Shown here: positions 1 through 9,534 of the stretch, piece by piece | Layout of the letters: every line of letters starts with the position of its first letter | Position numbering within the stretch: position 1 is the stretch's first letter | Assembly (NCBI RefSeq): GCF_947493595.1 | Contig: NZ_CANLRL010000008.1 | Span: forward strand, 62,001-126,000 | Length of the DNA stretch: 64,000 bases | Reading direction: 5' to 3' | Origin: an uncultured Shimia sp. | GTDB taxonomy: Bacteria > Pseudomonadota > Alphaproteobacteria > Rhodobacterales > Rhodobacteraceae | Notes under the pieces: generated by a model | What the model saw: only the letters and a program-made list of their open reading frames with translations | Told to the model about the DNA's origin: nothing | Databases searched by the model: none | Made by a program: the position numbers and the translations under genes

Positions 1-238
1 CGATTTCATCGTGTTGGTCCAATAATTTGGCCCAGCGATGATCACCAAGCTGCGCCAATTTGCTTGTCGACCCAACTATGTCCGTCATCAAGAGCGTCAA
101 TAAAACTGTCTCTGTTTGGCAATCCTCCGCGCTTTGGGAAAACAGAGCCGCAATCTCGTCGCGAACCACATCTTGATTGCTGCACAATTTTAGGTGACCG
201 TCTCTTGGGCCGAATGTGGCCAGTCTCGCGTTCATCAT
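1..238 (-). CDS. Class III adenylate/guanylate cyclase, N-terminal part only (runs off the left edge)
   Basis: The reverse strand from 238 down to base 1 is one open frame of 79 codons that leaves the window. An in-frame TGA lies 11 codons upstream of the ATG, and AAGGA sits about 9 bases before it, which fixes the start. Around residue 55-75 the protein reads LLMTDIVGSTSKLAQLGDHR and then WAKLLDQHDE. This is the typical opening of the class III nucleotidyl cyclase catalytic domain, where the Asp of TDIVGST is the first metal ligand. The first ~45 residues form a short unassigned leader. If intact, the enzyme would make cAMP or cGMP from ATP or GTP. Whether it is intact cannot be seen here. 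Confidence 0.6.
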   Translation of the reverse strand, partial: MMNARLATFGPRDGHLKLCSNQDVVRDEIAALFSQSAEDCQTETVLLTLLMTDIVGSTSKLAQLGDHRWAKLLDQHDEI

Positions 239-953
239 GGCAACTATTCCTTGATATGTATTGACTCACTGTTTCTGGAAATAGCGATACTCAAGTGTCG
301 GTTCGATACATCGTTACGGTACTAATGCGCGGTCCGAGACCAAGCGCCATTTGCAGATAGATCGGCGACCGGACGCCGTTCACAGACGTGTAATCGCTCA
401 ACACCAGACCAGTGGGTGCAGAAAACTGCAGATTGAGCGCTAAGATCGGACCAACACCACATACGGCAACCATCGAGCGAAACGTAAAAAAGTTCATTTC
501 TTGAGCCCTTTCCTGTCGTTTTGGTCACTTCCAAAAATCCCGAAAATGCATGTTGGCGTTTAAGTCTTCCCCGCAGCTCGAATAAAATCGGGTGTCGTAA
601 ATGCGGCGTATGAGAAACGTAATTTGACCGCAAATATTTCAGGAAAACTGCGTGAAATGGCTCTTTGACTGATGTTTCTGGTTATGCGTCCATGGCGAAC
701 TGAGATTTCGGCAAATTGTTTTGATCCCAATACAGGCATGAGCCTTCGGCCTGCTCGCGATTTGACGGGGCTTCGGGGGTTCTTGCTTACTTCTTGCCTA
801 TGCATCGCGACGCTTCGAAGCGACATCATCTTTCAGAACACCAGTGCGTTGCCCATTCGACCTTGCAATTGCAGCAAATGACCGGTCTGGGCAGCCGCAA
901 TGTTGCTGTCGGATAAGCGGCAGCACTGGACCGCGTGAAGACGGCCCAGGAAT
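239..953. other. About 700 bp with no recognisable gene
   Basis: Short open frames exist on both strands, but none has a convincing Shine-Dalgarno/start pair or a family resemblance I recognise. The stretch lies between a truncated-by-window cyclase gene and a decayed recombinase, so it is probably degraded accessory DNA. The proximal part (239-290) would hold the cyclase promoter. Confidence 0.4.
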
Positions 954-1370
954 TCAGATTTCTACCGCCTCGGCAATCGCCAAAGCGTCTTCCAGTTCTA
1001 CACCCGGTATCTGACTGTACTGTCCATCTTGGTGTGTCCAAGCAGGAGCTGAACAGCGCGCAGATTGCATGTCTTCCGGTAGATCTGCGCAACCTTCGTC
1101 TGCCGCATTGAATGGGGTCCATACGCACTCGGCTCCAGCCCGATTGATTTCACCCAGTCTCGCAACAAACGCGCAGATTGCCGCGTAGAAATATGAAGCC
1201 ATCCGTGTAAGCGCCCTGGTCAAAGGATTCCGGAGCCGACCATTAGTGGTTCCGCCATCCACCTCAAAAGCGATTTCCAACCGCACACGGATTGCCCAGA
1301 CATGTTTGGGCAGAAGTGGACGTTTCTGCCCGACAATGCGACCTTTGTTCCAGGCAGGGAATGGTAGGTA
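954..1370 (-). pseudogene. Decayed tyrosine recombinase (integrase) with deletion, stop and frameshifts
   Basis: Pieces of a short integrase can be read in order on the reverse strand, in different frames. The first is WNKGRIVGQKRP then LLPKHVWAIRVRLEIA (about 1355-1269). The frame then changes to RWMAEPLMVGSGIL, which ends in TGA at 1220-1222 where relatives have Trp. The same frame continues HISTRQSARLLRDWVKSIGL, a catalytic-type HSMRQTK, LLLGHTK and the Tyr region STVRY, ending at 998-1000. A second shift restores GVELEDALAIAEAVEI to 954. From memory, intact relatives of ~210 residues carry about 60-70 more residues between the first two pieces, so an internal deletion is inferred. The H-x-x-R, G-H-T and Tyr signatures remain legible, so decay is fairly recent. 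Confidence 0.8.
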
Positions 1371-1745
1371 AGATTGGTGTTTGCATGGAGGATCCTCCGA
1401 TCCGCCACTCCCTCCCACTGCGACAACCCGACGTTGACCTGGTCACCTTACTACGGATGCTGCGCTGTCTCCGAGGTCTGCTTTGAGCCCTTAAGGCCGG
1501 ATCCTGAACTAAGCTCGAACGGCTGCAATGCAAAGGTAGCAGCCGTGATTCAATGAAGAGAACAGCTCATATCGGCCGATACCGGTTTATGAAGGCCCTG
1601 AAAGGCATTTAAGAGGCAGACATCGGTCAGCACTTCGACTTTGGGGAACCAAATTACTCAGCACTAGCAAGACGAGGTTCGTTCTAGACCAGTTTATTGC
1701 CTTTGTACCAAAGATATCTTGTATACCATTCCTGCCTTCTCGCAT
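1371..1745. other. Intergenic stretch with no gene seen
   Basis: This DNA lies between the recombinase remnant and the 3' end of the first glycosyltransferase-like gene. No frame resembles a known family, and no clear att-like repeat or tRNA end could be found by eye. Confidence 0.35.
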
Positions 1746-3839
1746 TCAGCGTTTACGGCTGTTTGCGATACTTCTAAGCGCCAATTCAACCCGGTTTTGC
1801 CGAATTTGACCGCCGCTCGCCTCCGCCCGCTTCAGCAAGTTCATTGCATAAAGCCTGTCCGTTCGACACCGCCTGTATAACCGATGGATTGCAGGAACAG
1901 TTGCCTCGTCCTCAACAATAGTGCTCACAACCTTACTCAGAACACCGCCGTTCCGTAGCACAAGCGCAGTTTTGTGATCTGCGTTTCTCAGTGGTACCCG
2001 GCGCACATTTGGACTTTTGAAACGTTCCACATGTTTGACATCAAGCGGCATATAGGGATCGTAGAAAATCCATGCCTTTTCCGCTGCCGCCACCTCTTTA
2101 CTCGCATCGACAAAAGCGCCTGTCCAATTGGCGCGTCGACCAGCTGGGTATCGCGGCTCCCAAGGGACCAAACGTTTGGACAGTGTAGATTGCGGTGAAA
2201 ATGCCGCGACCCGGCACCCTGGAACAAGAGACGCAAAGGCACAGGCAGCATATGCGCCCATTGATGTGCCAAACAGTGTGACATTCTGAAAACGAGAGAA
2301 AAAACCAGACTCGCTCAAGGAGGTGAGGTAGTCGTGCAAAGTTTCGTCGCGGTACCACGCAGGCACATAGGTCATAACGCCCAAATGGGACCACCCTGCT
2401 TTGCGTACAAAACCATACCCCCAAGGCTCCCGTTCCACAGGGTTTTCCGAAACCGAGGACAAGTTATCAAAAGACACCAAAAGATGCTCTTGGCTGCGCG
2501 CGACATAGCTGCACCCATAGTTTGGCATCGAATGATAAAACCCATGTGCATGTCCAGATAGCCTGAGATCGCTCAGCCATTCAGGCGCATGGTTTTGCGT
2601 CGGACTGCTTGCATTGTTTTCAAGCCCTTTAGGAGAGTCATCTTCGTCTGCAAACATGCTTTCTTCGCTCAGTTCCGACTTTGAAACATTATGCCTAGCC
2701 GCCCAGGTCGAGGTGGCTTCCGACACGGGGGGGAGTGTGGTTTCAACCCCCATCGGAACCTCCCACCCATACATGTTGGCAGCGGGAATTTGCCCCGCCA
2801 AAAACAGTTTGATCGTCTCAACTGCTTGAGGGTCTTGCTTGGCCAACAGCCTGTTTAATCTCGAGCGGAATTCTTCGACGACTGCCTTATGCGCATCTCT
2901 GATAGATGGCGCGCCCTCAAAGAGGGCGTCTCTTGCGGCTTCAAGCCGGCTGATATCTCGATCCAGCCCTGAGACCTTGGATTGCAGAAAGTTGAATCGC
3001 GCGTAGTTCTCAATGGACGCCTTCAGCATATCTGGCGTGATAAAACGAAGCGTTTCTGATGAGTCTGTTTTCCGCAACAGCCAGGTCTCGGGATCCTGCG
3101 CGGCAAAGGAAACAACACGCGCATATCCAAACCCTGGGTCTGTTTTGGGCGCTCTCCAACCCTTCTCGCGATACCGCTCAAACACCTCTTGCCCGGCACC
3201 GTCAAGCCACTGAAGTGTTTCTTTACGTTTTTTGTATTTGGGTTTCAGTTTCGGGCGGTTCGGTTGGACAGATGCAGCAACCGATGGTCGAAACAGGGTG
3301 CGCAGGGCTGTTGCAAAGATGGGCCCACCTTCACCTGCGCCAGTACCAGCATCAAAGCGGCGCATGAGCAAATCCGGCTGATAAGTAAGCTGTCTGCTTC
3401 CGCCAATCATTTGTGTTGTCAAACTCAATAAATCGAGTGACGGCGACAAAACGTCGGCCAAATCCAAAAGCCGTCCATCCCCCACCGAAACAATGACAAA
3501 ATCTTCAGGCGCCAGCCACAATGCCAGTTCATCTCGGCCCCTTTTGGCACTGTCGAGCATATGTGCCATACTGGCCTGCTCCCGTGCTTTCTGAACACTC
3601 AGGCCTTTTAGCTCAGGACTGATGTAGCTGATCAATTTTGCATCGTGGAGCGCTCGACAAAGAACTTCCGCCTCGGAATTGGCGCCATCACCATAAACTG
3701 TGATTTTTCCAAAACCCAAAACGCGATGATGCAGCACCCATTCTAGCAGCGTCGGCGCGCTGTCACTCATTGCCATGAACAGGCTGACGCCTGGCATCGC
3801 GGGCCATTTTTTCTCAAAGTTGTCTAAAAAATATGACAT
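1746..3839 (-). CDS. Glycosyltransferase-like / alpha-beta-hydrolase-like fusion protein
   Basis: The protein has 697 residues; the ATG at 3839 follows the upstream stop as TAA-C-ATG. Residues ~25-190 resemble GT2/GT92-like glycosyltransferases that begin with LLEW..HR..GF and carry D-x-D-E-F followed by VGDG. Here that site reads APEDFVIVSVGDG, so the metal-binding DxD appears lost. Residues ~280-345 are helical and ~370-420 are a low-complexity linker. Residues ~420-697 form an alpha/beta-hydrolase-like domain with a nucleophile elbow GTSMG (Ser526), an acid candidate in YDP (Asp594) and a histidine candidate in DHKT (His622). The C-terminal domain is shared with the neighbouring gene. I recall Rhodobacteraceae homologues mislabelled as PAPS reductase, and nothing here supports that activity. 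Substrate unknown. Confidence 0.6.
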   Translation of the reverse strand: MSYFLDNFEKKWPAMPGVSLFMAMSDSAPTLLEWVLHHRVLGFGKITVYGDGANSEAEVLCRALHDAKLISYISPELKGLSVQKAREQASMAHMLDSAKRGRDELALWLAPEDFVIVSVGDGRLLDLADVLSPSLDLLSLTTQMIGGSRQLTYQPDLLMRRFDAGTGAGEGGPIFATALRTLFRPSVAASVQPNRPKLKPKYKKRKETLQWLDGAGQEVFERYREKGWRAPKTDPGFGYARVVSFAAQDPETWLLRKTDSSETLRFITPDMLKASIENYARFNFLQSKVSGLDRDISRLEAARDALFEGAPSIRDAHKAVVEEFRSRLNRLLAKQDPQAVETIKLFLAGQIPAANMYGWEVPMGVETTLPPVSEATSTWAARHNVSKSELSEESMFADEDDSPKGLENNASSPTQNHAPEWLSDLRLSGHAHGFYHSMPNYGCSYVARSQEHLLVSFDNLSSVSENPVEREPWGYGFVRKAGWSHLGVMTYVPAWYRDETLHDYLTSLSESGFFSRFQNVTLFGTSMGAYAACAFASLVPGCRVAAFSPQSTLSKRLVPWEPRYPAGRRANWTGAFVDASKEVAAAEKAWIFYDPYMPLDVKHVERFKSPNVRRVPLRNADHKTALVLRNGGVLSKVVSTIVEDEATVPAIHRLYRRCRTDRLYAMNLLKRAEASGGQIRQNRVELALRSIANSRKR

Positions 3840-3840
3840 G

Positions 3841-6099
3841 TTATTTCTCGCCCGCCTCTGAACCTGCGCCGGTCTGACGCAAAGCCTCGGCCCTCTGTGT
3901 GATGCGCTCCGCGTAGCCGCGCATATTGTTCGCAATTGCGAACTGGGCAACACGGCCCAAAAGCTCGGGGCGGTTTTTAGCCTCCAAGCGTTCACACAGC
4001 TCCTGCAAGAACCACGTCCGAGTTCTCATGGTTCGGTAGGCCGCACGAAAACGTGTCACGTCCATCTGGTTTTGGGCGATCTCCCGCATCATCGTCCCAA
4101 ACATATCCGCTTGTACCAGACGTAAAACGCCGTTTCTGCCTGTGTATCGCGCTCTCAGATGGACAACATTTGACGAGGTGAACCGTTGTGCATGTCGTAG
4201 ATCCGAGGCCTCAAGCGGGTCATAAACCAGATACACCTGGCACGCCGATTCAACCTCAGCGGCAGCATCTGCATAAGGCCCCTCCCAAGAAGCAGCCCGC
4301 CCTGAGGGAAACCGCTCCTCCCATGGCACCAAAGTCTTGTCCAATGTTGATTGCGGCGAAAATGCCAACACTCGCGTACCCTGGGCCAAGGAAGAAAATG
4401 CGCAGGCCGCATATCCCCCCATCGATATGCCACTCATGGTCACACTCTTGAACTGCCTAAAAAAACCGCTGTCGCGCAGACGGTGCAGGTAGTCAAACAA
4501 GGTCGCGTCACGATACCAGTTCGGGCTGAAAGAGAACACACCCAGGTGCGACCAGTTTGCCTTGGAAGCAAGACCATATCCCCAGGTCTCGCGGTCAATT
4601 TGATCGTGCCGAGTTGCGACCAGATCGTCAAATGTCACAAACAAATGCTCGCCGCCGCGATTTGCAAACAGTGCGGCGAAGGTTTCTTCGGAATGATAAA
4701 ACCCGCGTCGCCAGGCTGATCGGCGGAAGTCCACCAACCACTTTGGTGCATGATTGGGCTGCGTGTTCTTGTCTGAGGTGGCCTCTTTCTCAGGCGGCAA
4801 CGCCGCCGAGGGCGAGGTCGGCAACGGCTGCGGCTCCCATGGCGTCGCGATATTGATCGGCATAATCGGAGTAATGACCGAGGATGGAGGTTTTGGCCTG
4901 CGCGGGCGCTCATGTTGCACAGGCTTTCCGACGTTGGAGGCCCCGACGGCTTGAGCGCGCTGTTTGGCCTCACGCTCGGCGAGCTTCGCGTCGCGAATGG
5001 CAATGTTTTCGTCCAAAGGATGAAAGGAATTATTGTGCAGCAACGCGATCCGATCCAGATCTTCTTGCCGCTGTGCGTCCGTCAATGCAGGCCAGGGCGT
5101 TCCTCCAGACACCATGCCGTTGGCGTTCAACACCTCCCAAGCCTCCTCAAAATTCATTTCCCCGAAAGAGCTGCGGCTTGGGCGCAGGCCCCGGCCCGGA
5201 ATCCAGTCCCGATCCAATGCGTCAACTTCAAACGCAACCCCATCGTTAAACGCTTTCAGCTGGCGCACAAAATCCGCGCTGAATGCCATGCTACGACGCG
5301 TCAAAATGCCCACTTTCTGCGATGCATTCCCTACATATGCAAGAAGGTGGAGGGGCGAACAATCAACGGCAATGATGTGTGTGGCAGCTTTGTAGGCGGC
5401 AATCTGTTCGGCGGCCGAATGGTTCTGCGGATGGAACATTTCGTAGCCTTCCGCAGCCAGATAGTCCTCAAGAATGCTCTCGCAAATGAGGCCACCACGA
5501 TGCGGGGGAAGCTTGCTGCGCGAGATGTAGATCTTTGTGGCCCCATCCGCTGGAATATCGGCCCCGGCGTGTTTATTCATGAAGTCGCGAAACTTCTGAC
5601 TGCCCTCCATGAGGTCGTGCATGCCTATACCTTGACGAGGCACGAAAAGGGTTTCGACGCGGGTCGGCGCCAAAGCCACGCGGGCCTCAACGTTAACCCC
5701 AAGCGCTTCCATCAGTGGCCTAAGCTGTTTCAACACCTGATGAAACTGAGGGTCGTTGCGCTTCGGTGTGAATATCACTCCATCAATTTTTCCACGCAGG
5801 TCCTCCAACGCCCAAATTCGGCTCAGGGATTCCAAAATGAAGTGACCAAAATGCCCATACAGCGTCCCGCCAAACACCCAAGTGCCGGCTAATTCTTCTG
5901 CGCTTGAGGGCATGTCCGGTTTGGAATTGACCGGGCTTGTGCTGTCGGTCCAGCTGATGGAGTTGCTCACCATTTGACCGTCAGGTGAAAGAACCCCACA
6001 AGGGTGATTTCGGGATCCTGTTTCGCCCATTGGAGGAACTACGAGCGCGTTTTTGACGCGGTCAAGGTCACCGGCTTCGTCTAGTTCGAGCATTTGCAA
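3841..6099 (-). CDS. GT61-like glycosyltransferase / alpha-beta-hydrolase-like fusion protein
   Basis: The protein has 752 residues. Residues ~70-290 resemble family GT61 (DUF563): GHFGHFILESLSRIW, YISRSKLP, then HPQNHSAAEQIAAYKAATHI and a CSPLHLL segment. Residues ~360-450 are a Pro/Lys/Glu-rich linker. Residues ~450-720 are the same alpha/beta-hydrolase-like domain as in the next gene, with GISMGGYAACAF (Ser559) and SPQSTL. The acid-like YDP is kept, but the candidate histidine (DHKT in the partner) reads YTGRN, so this copy may lack a full triad. A GGAG lies 9 bases before a TTG at 6099 but 15 before the ATG at 6093, which favours the TTG. It is one base from the next gene, so the two are co-transcribed and possibly co-functional in surface glycan building. 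Confidence 0.65.
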   Translation of the reverse strand: MQMLELDEAGDLDRVKNALVVPPMGETGSRNHPCGVLSPDGQMVSNSISWTDSTSPVNSKPDMPSSAEELAGTWVFGGTLYGHFGHFILESLSRIWALEDLRGKIDGVIFTPKRNDPQFHQVLKQLRPLMEALGVNVEARVALAPTRVETLFVPRQGIGMHDLMEGSQKFRDFMNKHAGADIPADGATKIYISRSKLPPHRGGLICESILEDYLAAEGYEMFHPQNHSAAEQIAAYKAATHIIAVDCSPLHLLAYVGNASQKVGILTRRSMAFSADFVRQLKAFNDGVAFEVDALDRDWIPGRGLRPSRSSFGEMNFEEAWEVLNANGMVSGGTPWPALTDAQRQEDLDRIALLHNNSFHPLDENIAIRDAKLAEREAKQRAQAVGASNVGKPVQHERPRRPKPPSSVITPIMPINIATPWEPQPLPTSPSAALPPEKEATSDKNTQPNHAPKWLVDFRRSAWRRGFYHSEETFAALFANRGGEHLFVTFDDLVATRHDQIDRETWGYGLASKANWSHLGVFSFSPNWYRDATLFDYLHRLRDSGFFRQFKSVTMSGISMGGYAACAFSSLAQGTRVLAFSPQSTLDKTLVPWEERFPSGRAASWEGPYADAAAEVESACQVYLVYDPLEASDLRHAQRFTSSNVVHLRARYTGRNGVLRLVQADMFGTMMREIAQNQMDVTRFRAAYRTMRTRTWFLQELCERLEAKNRPELLGRVAQFAIANNMRGYAERITQRAEALRQTGAGSEAGEK

Positions 6100-6920
6100 A
6101 ACCGATCACTCCAGTTCAAATCCAAATTTGGCTACACGGGCGTCATGTTAAATTTGTGTCCTGAATGTGATCAATTTTTTTGTTTGTCGGAGCACTTGCC
6201 ACTGAAGTGACTTTTTGTCGGCATCTGGTTTCGAAGATTGGGCGTAGGTAGGATAGGAGCGCAGTAACTTTACGAACGGTCCTACCCGGTTCTAAATGGC
6301 GTTAGCTTTTTTACTTGAAGCCCGCTCAAAACCGCGCTTCGCAAGGTTAGGGAACACTTATGCGGCTTTGAAGCTGCATTTGAAGCGCAATGCACCGAAA
6401 GTCCACGCCACCCAAGGTGCGATCTACTTTAGGTGGAGAACTGCGCATTGCGCAAGTTGAGATCAACGGCGGCTTCGTCCCGCTCTGCCGACCTTCACCT
6501 TTCGAAAATGCTGCGCTCACGGGGCAATGTCTGCTTCGGTGAAAATGCGATGCAGCAATGGGACATCGGGTCAATGACCGCAAAGGGCCGTTTCTGAATT
6601 TGCAAAGTCAGCTATCTCCGCATAGCCACCATCGGCACGACGGGTTTCCGTATGCCGGCTGCCCGCGGGAGCGGGCCTTGGCGTTCGGAGGTCGGCTACC
6701 AGCCCAAAGCAGACACGTCGGATCTACACGTCGGGCGGTAAGCGGAACTACGCTACAGGGCAGAACCATGAAACACATTCGCCAGTGTCTCAATGTGCGA
6801 ATTAACGTACCTGCGTTGATCAACAACGCCACTCTCCCTTACACTATCTAGCGAACCACAATGCAAATCGACGTCAATGCGGACGTTTGAATCCTGTCGG
6901 TTGAATGGGGAGAAGTCAAA
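6100..6920. other. Long non-coding gap with dispersed-repeat-like sequence
   Basis: No credible gene is present in about 820 bp. Around 6340-6760 the DNA reads through in short frames on both strands and contains phrases such as GGTCGGCTACCAGCCCAAAG near 6690. These look like the degenerate intergenic repeats common in alphaproteobacteria; that is recollection, not a search result. The 3' part, just before 6921, must hold the promoter of the response regulator. Confidence 0.35.
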
Positions 6921-7571
6921 TTGGGGAATTCGCCAATCCGTTTGGCTGTAATTGATGATCATGTGCTGTTCTTGCAGGGCCTCGCCTATGTGTTTGAGAA
7001 TTGTGATCTGGATCTCGAAGTGCAGAGCTTCACAACGGCGACCAGCTTTTTGAATGCGACCGATGTTGGCCAAAAATGGGATGTGGTCGTTACGGATTTG
7101 GCCATGAAACAGATCAATGGGATTGCGCTGATCGGTGCCCTGCGCGCCCGTAACGTGGGGGTGCAGGTGATTGTACTCTCCGCCTCCGAGGACGCGATAA
7201 CCCGAAACAACGCAGAGATGGTAGGCGCGTTTTGTTTTGTTCACAAATCCAGTGATGAACAAATTCTACTTGAGACCATCAAGTCGGCGTATGAAGCTGG
7301 CCCGCTCCCTATGCGGTCCGTCCAAAACGGGACGCGCCGTATGATCTTCCGACCAGACGGCACCGACACTATTGTGCAGCCAAAACTAGGCCCGCAACAG
7401 CAGCGTATCCTGGGGATGATGGCTGAAGGCGCCACCAACAAGGACATCGCCCGCGCTCTCTCCATCAGTGAAAACACCGTCAAAACCCACGCCAAGGCGA
7501 TTTTCCGGGAGCTTTCGGTCAGCAGCCGTGCTGCTGCTGTTCAAAGAGCACGAGAATTAGCGTTGTTCTGA
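6921..7571 (+). CDS. NarL/LuxR-family response regulator
   Basis: A 216-residue two-domain regulator. The receiver has acidic residues IDDH at 11-14, phosphoacceptor Asp59 in VVVTDL, Ser87 in the switch position and Lys109 in FVHKS. The C-terminal LuxR-type helix-turn-helix covers ~155-216 (GATNKDIARALSISENTVKT). The start is TTG at 6921, supported by GGGGAG eight bases upstream and by the receiver beginning immediately. It converges on, and overlaps by 31 bp, the histidine kinase encoded on the other strand, its likely partner. The adjacent VCBS-repeat gene is a possible target (inference). Confidence 0.9.
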   Translation: MGNSPIRLAVIDDHVLFLQGLAYVFENCDLDLEVQSFTTATSFLNATDVGQKWDVVVTDLAMKQINGIALIGALRARNVGVQVIVLSASEDAITRNNAEMVGAFCFVHKSSDEQILLETIKSAYEAGPLPMRSVQNGTRRMIFRPDGTDTIVQPKLGPQQQRILGMMAEGATNKDIARALSISENTVKTHAKAIFRELSVSSRAAAVQRARELALF

Positions 7572-9220
7572 ATGCAACACTCAAACATCTGCCGAAGCTC
7601 GGTTTCTAAATCTGGCAAGGCGATAGTCGTGTGGCTTGAAGGCGGGGCCTCCTCTTGCGAAGAGCGTCTGAGTTGCACGATAGGCGCATGTGCGCCAATG
7701 GTTCGCACGTCTTCTGAGGAGAATGTTTGACCCACCGCGGGATCCAGAACAATCAAATCGGGGACTTGTCCCAGAACAGACATCATCCCCAATGCGTCTT
7801 CGCAGGTTTCGGTATGGGCAAACATCCAGGCCCACGAAGAAATCAGGTCTGCCCAAGCACCCATGTTGGGCAGAGTCTCTTGCCCAACAATCAACACAAA
7901 GGCCTGTTCTCGCACTTCAACGGTTTTAAAGTGTGGTAGGCGCAGCAACGCTTTCGTTCCATTGTCTTTGCTTGAGGCGATCTCAACCGATCCGCCAATC
8001 TCTTGGGCCAACTTCCGGGCAATGCCCAGACCAAGCCCGTTGCCAAACGACGTTGCCTCAAGGTCCTCACCACGCTTTACGGCACGCATCTGCGCTTCTG
8101 ACATGCCTGGGCCACAATCCGCGACTAGCCAAGCGCTTTCATGATTTTGCGCGGTAATTGACAGATCAACCCGCCCTCCAGACGCGCCATATTTCACCGC
8201 GTTGCTGAGAAAATTGCGCAAAATGCGCTCAAGTCGGGCGCGATCACTTTCAACGACATCCAAGTCTACATTGACGGTAAACGCGCACCCTACTGCCGCA
8301 AACTGCGGTCGGTACTCATCGTCCAACTGCGCCACTAGCTCAGGCACATTAATCTCGGCTTGCACTCTCTCAGGCGCCGGTTGGCCGACATTTGAGAGTT
8401 CCTCAACAAGCGTTTCCTGGCTAATCAGCGCGAGACGAATTTGCCTTACCAGAACCGCTTGCTCCGGCGAAGTCGCCTTCCGGTCCATCTCGGCCAGAAA
8501 ATTTCGGAGCGCCAGCAATGGCTGGGCCATGTCGTGGCGAATAGCCTGCAAGGAACGCTTGCTTGCGCGCTGGCGCTTGGCCGTTTCGGCAAACTCCTTG
8601 AGAGCCACTTCAGCCTTCCGGCTTGTCAGATTAGCGGCCAAAGCGTCACGCGATTTTTGGCTGGCGGTCTTGTTGGTGGTGAAACAGAAACTCAGGTAAA
8701 ACAGGAGAAAGCCGCCATAAATCCGCTGAACCCCCGCCATGGTGATCAATAGGTAAAGGCTAAACGGCAGCAGTGTGCAAAGGGCAAGAGCGAGGTATCC
8801 CGGCCGATACACGGTGCCCGCCATCACCCCGCCAGCGGTGATCGATGTCAGAAACAGTCCCGCCAGGAATGTCTGAAGTTCAGAGGTGGGGCTAGCCAGT
8901 TGCATAGCGCCCAAGGCCCACAACAGACCGGTGCACGCCGAAATCGCAATGTGTCCCTTCAGGTAGCGGTTCACCTGTCGCACGTCGGTCTCGGAAAACT
9001 GCGAGAACCGCGCGTACAGAACTGTGACTGCGACCATGATCGAGGCCAGACCAGTCCAGAGTAAAGCCTCTCGATAGAGATGCACTGACGCCAAGCTGAT
9101 CGCGATCAAACCGATCAGGATCAGCACCGACCGGGCAGACCCCACGGCACGCCCGCGCAGCATCCGAGCCTCTTCCGCGCGTATTTCGAGCGCTGTTGGT
9201 GGCGCAAAAAACTGGCTCAT
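7541..9220 (-). CDS. Membrane histidine kinase with degenerate C-terminal receiver
   Basis: The protein has 559 residues from the ATG at 9220; the longer frame upstream starts only at a TTG and adds 50 atypical residues. Hydrophobic segments between ~31 and ~182 suggest five or six membrane spans. A dimerisation region carries His229 in AIRHDMAQPL. The ATPase has an N-box (RNFLSNAVKYG, ~336-346), G1 DCGPGM and G2 GNGLGLG. Residues ~438-540 resemble a receiver (DLIVLDPAVG, Asp493 possible acceptor) but lack a clear paired-acid patch. It lies tail-to-tail with the LuxR-type regulator, suggesting one signalling unit expressed from opposite ends. Signal unknown. Confidence 0.85.
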   Translation of the reverse strand: MSQFFAPPTALEIRAEEARMLRGRAVGSARSVLILIGLIAISLASVHLYREALLWTGLASIMVAVTVLYARFSQFSETDVRQVNRYLKGHIAISACTGLLWALGAMQLASPTSELQTFLAGLFLTSITAGGVMAGTVYRPGYLALALCTLLPFSLYLLITMAGVQRIYGGFLLFYLSFCFTTNKTASQKSRDALAANLTSRKAEVALKEFAETAKRQRASKRSLQAIRHDMAQPLLALRNFLAEMDRKATSPEQAVLVRQIRLALISQETLVEELSNVGQPAPERVQAEINVPELVAQLDDEYRPQFAAVGCAFTVNVDLDVVESDRARLERILRNFLSNAVKYGASGGRVDLSITAQNHESAWLVADCGPGMSEAQMRAVKRGEDLEATSFGNGLGLGIARKLAQEIGGSVEIASSKDNGTKALLRLPHFKTVEVREQAFVLIVGQETLPNMGAWADLISSWAWMFAHTETCEDALGMMSVLGQVPDLIVLDPAVGQTFSSEDVRTIGAHAPIVQLRRSSQEEAPPSSHTTIALPDLETELRQMFECCIQNNANSRAL

Positions 9221-9534
9221 GTAACCAGTACCGTCACGGCTGTCTCTTGCTCGCGGCGCGCGCTGAAACCGAGAAAAGACCAACTGTCCAGGGTCCGATT
9301 GTGTGATGTCATGTGTATTCCCCAAGCCCCCAACAGCATCTTGAACGCATTGATGTTTCCAAAGAAACAACTTTCTGTTTCACCGATAACAATCACCCGT
9401 TTGGGTGATTGCCGCCGCGGCACTCAAATTCCTAAAATTTAATTTGTTTTTGCGATTTCCGCCCTGGGTCCGGGCACACATCTGTTGAGGGTTGGGGCGC
9501 ATAGGCGATCCCATGACAAATTTGGAGGGGTATC

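Noticed and set aside
1746-6099. Calling the glycosyltransferase-hydrolase tails PAPS reductase
   Set aside because: Relatives carry that label as I recall, but no PAPS-reductase motif (such as the conserved C-terminal Cys signature) is visible.
6347-6851. Short frames on both strands in the 6.1-6.9 kb gap
   Set aside because: Look like translated intergenic repeats; no starts, no domains.
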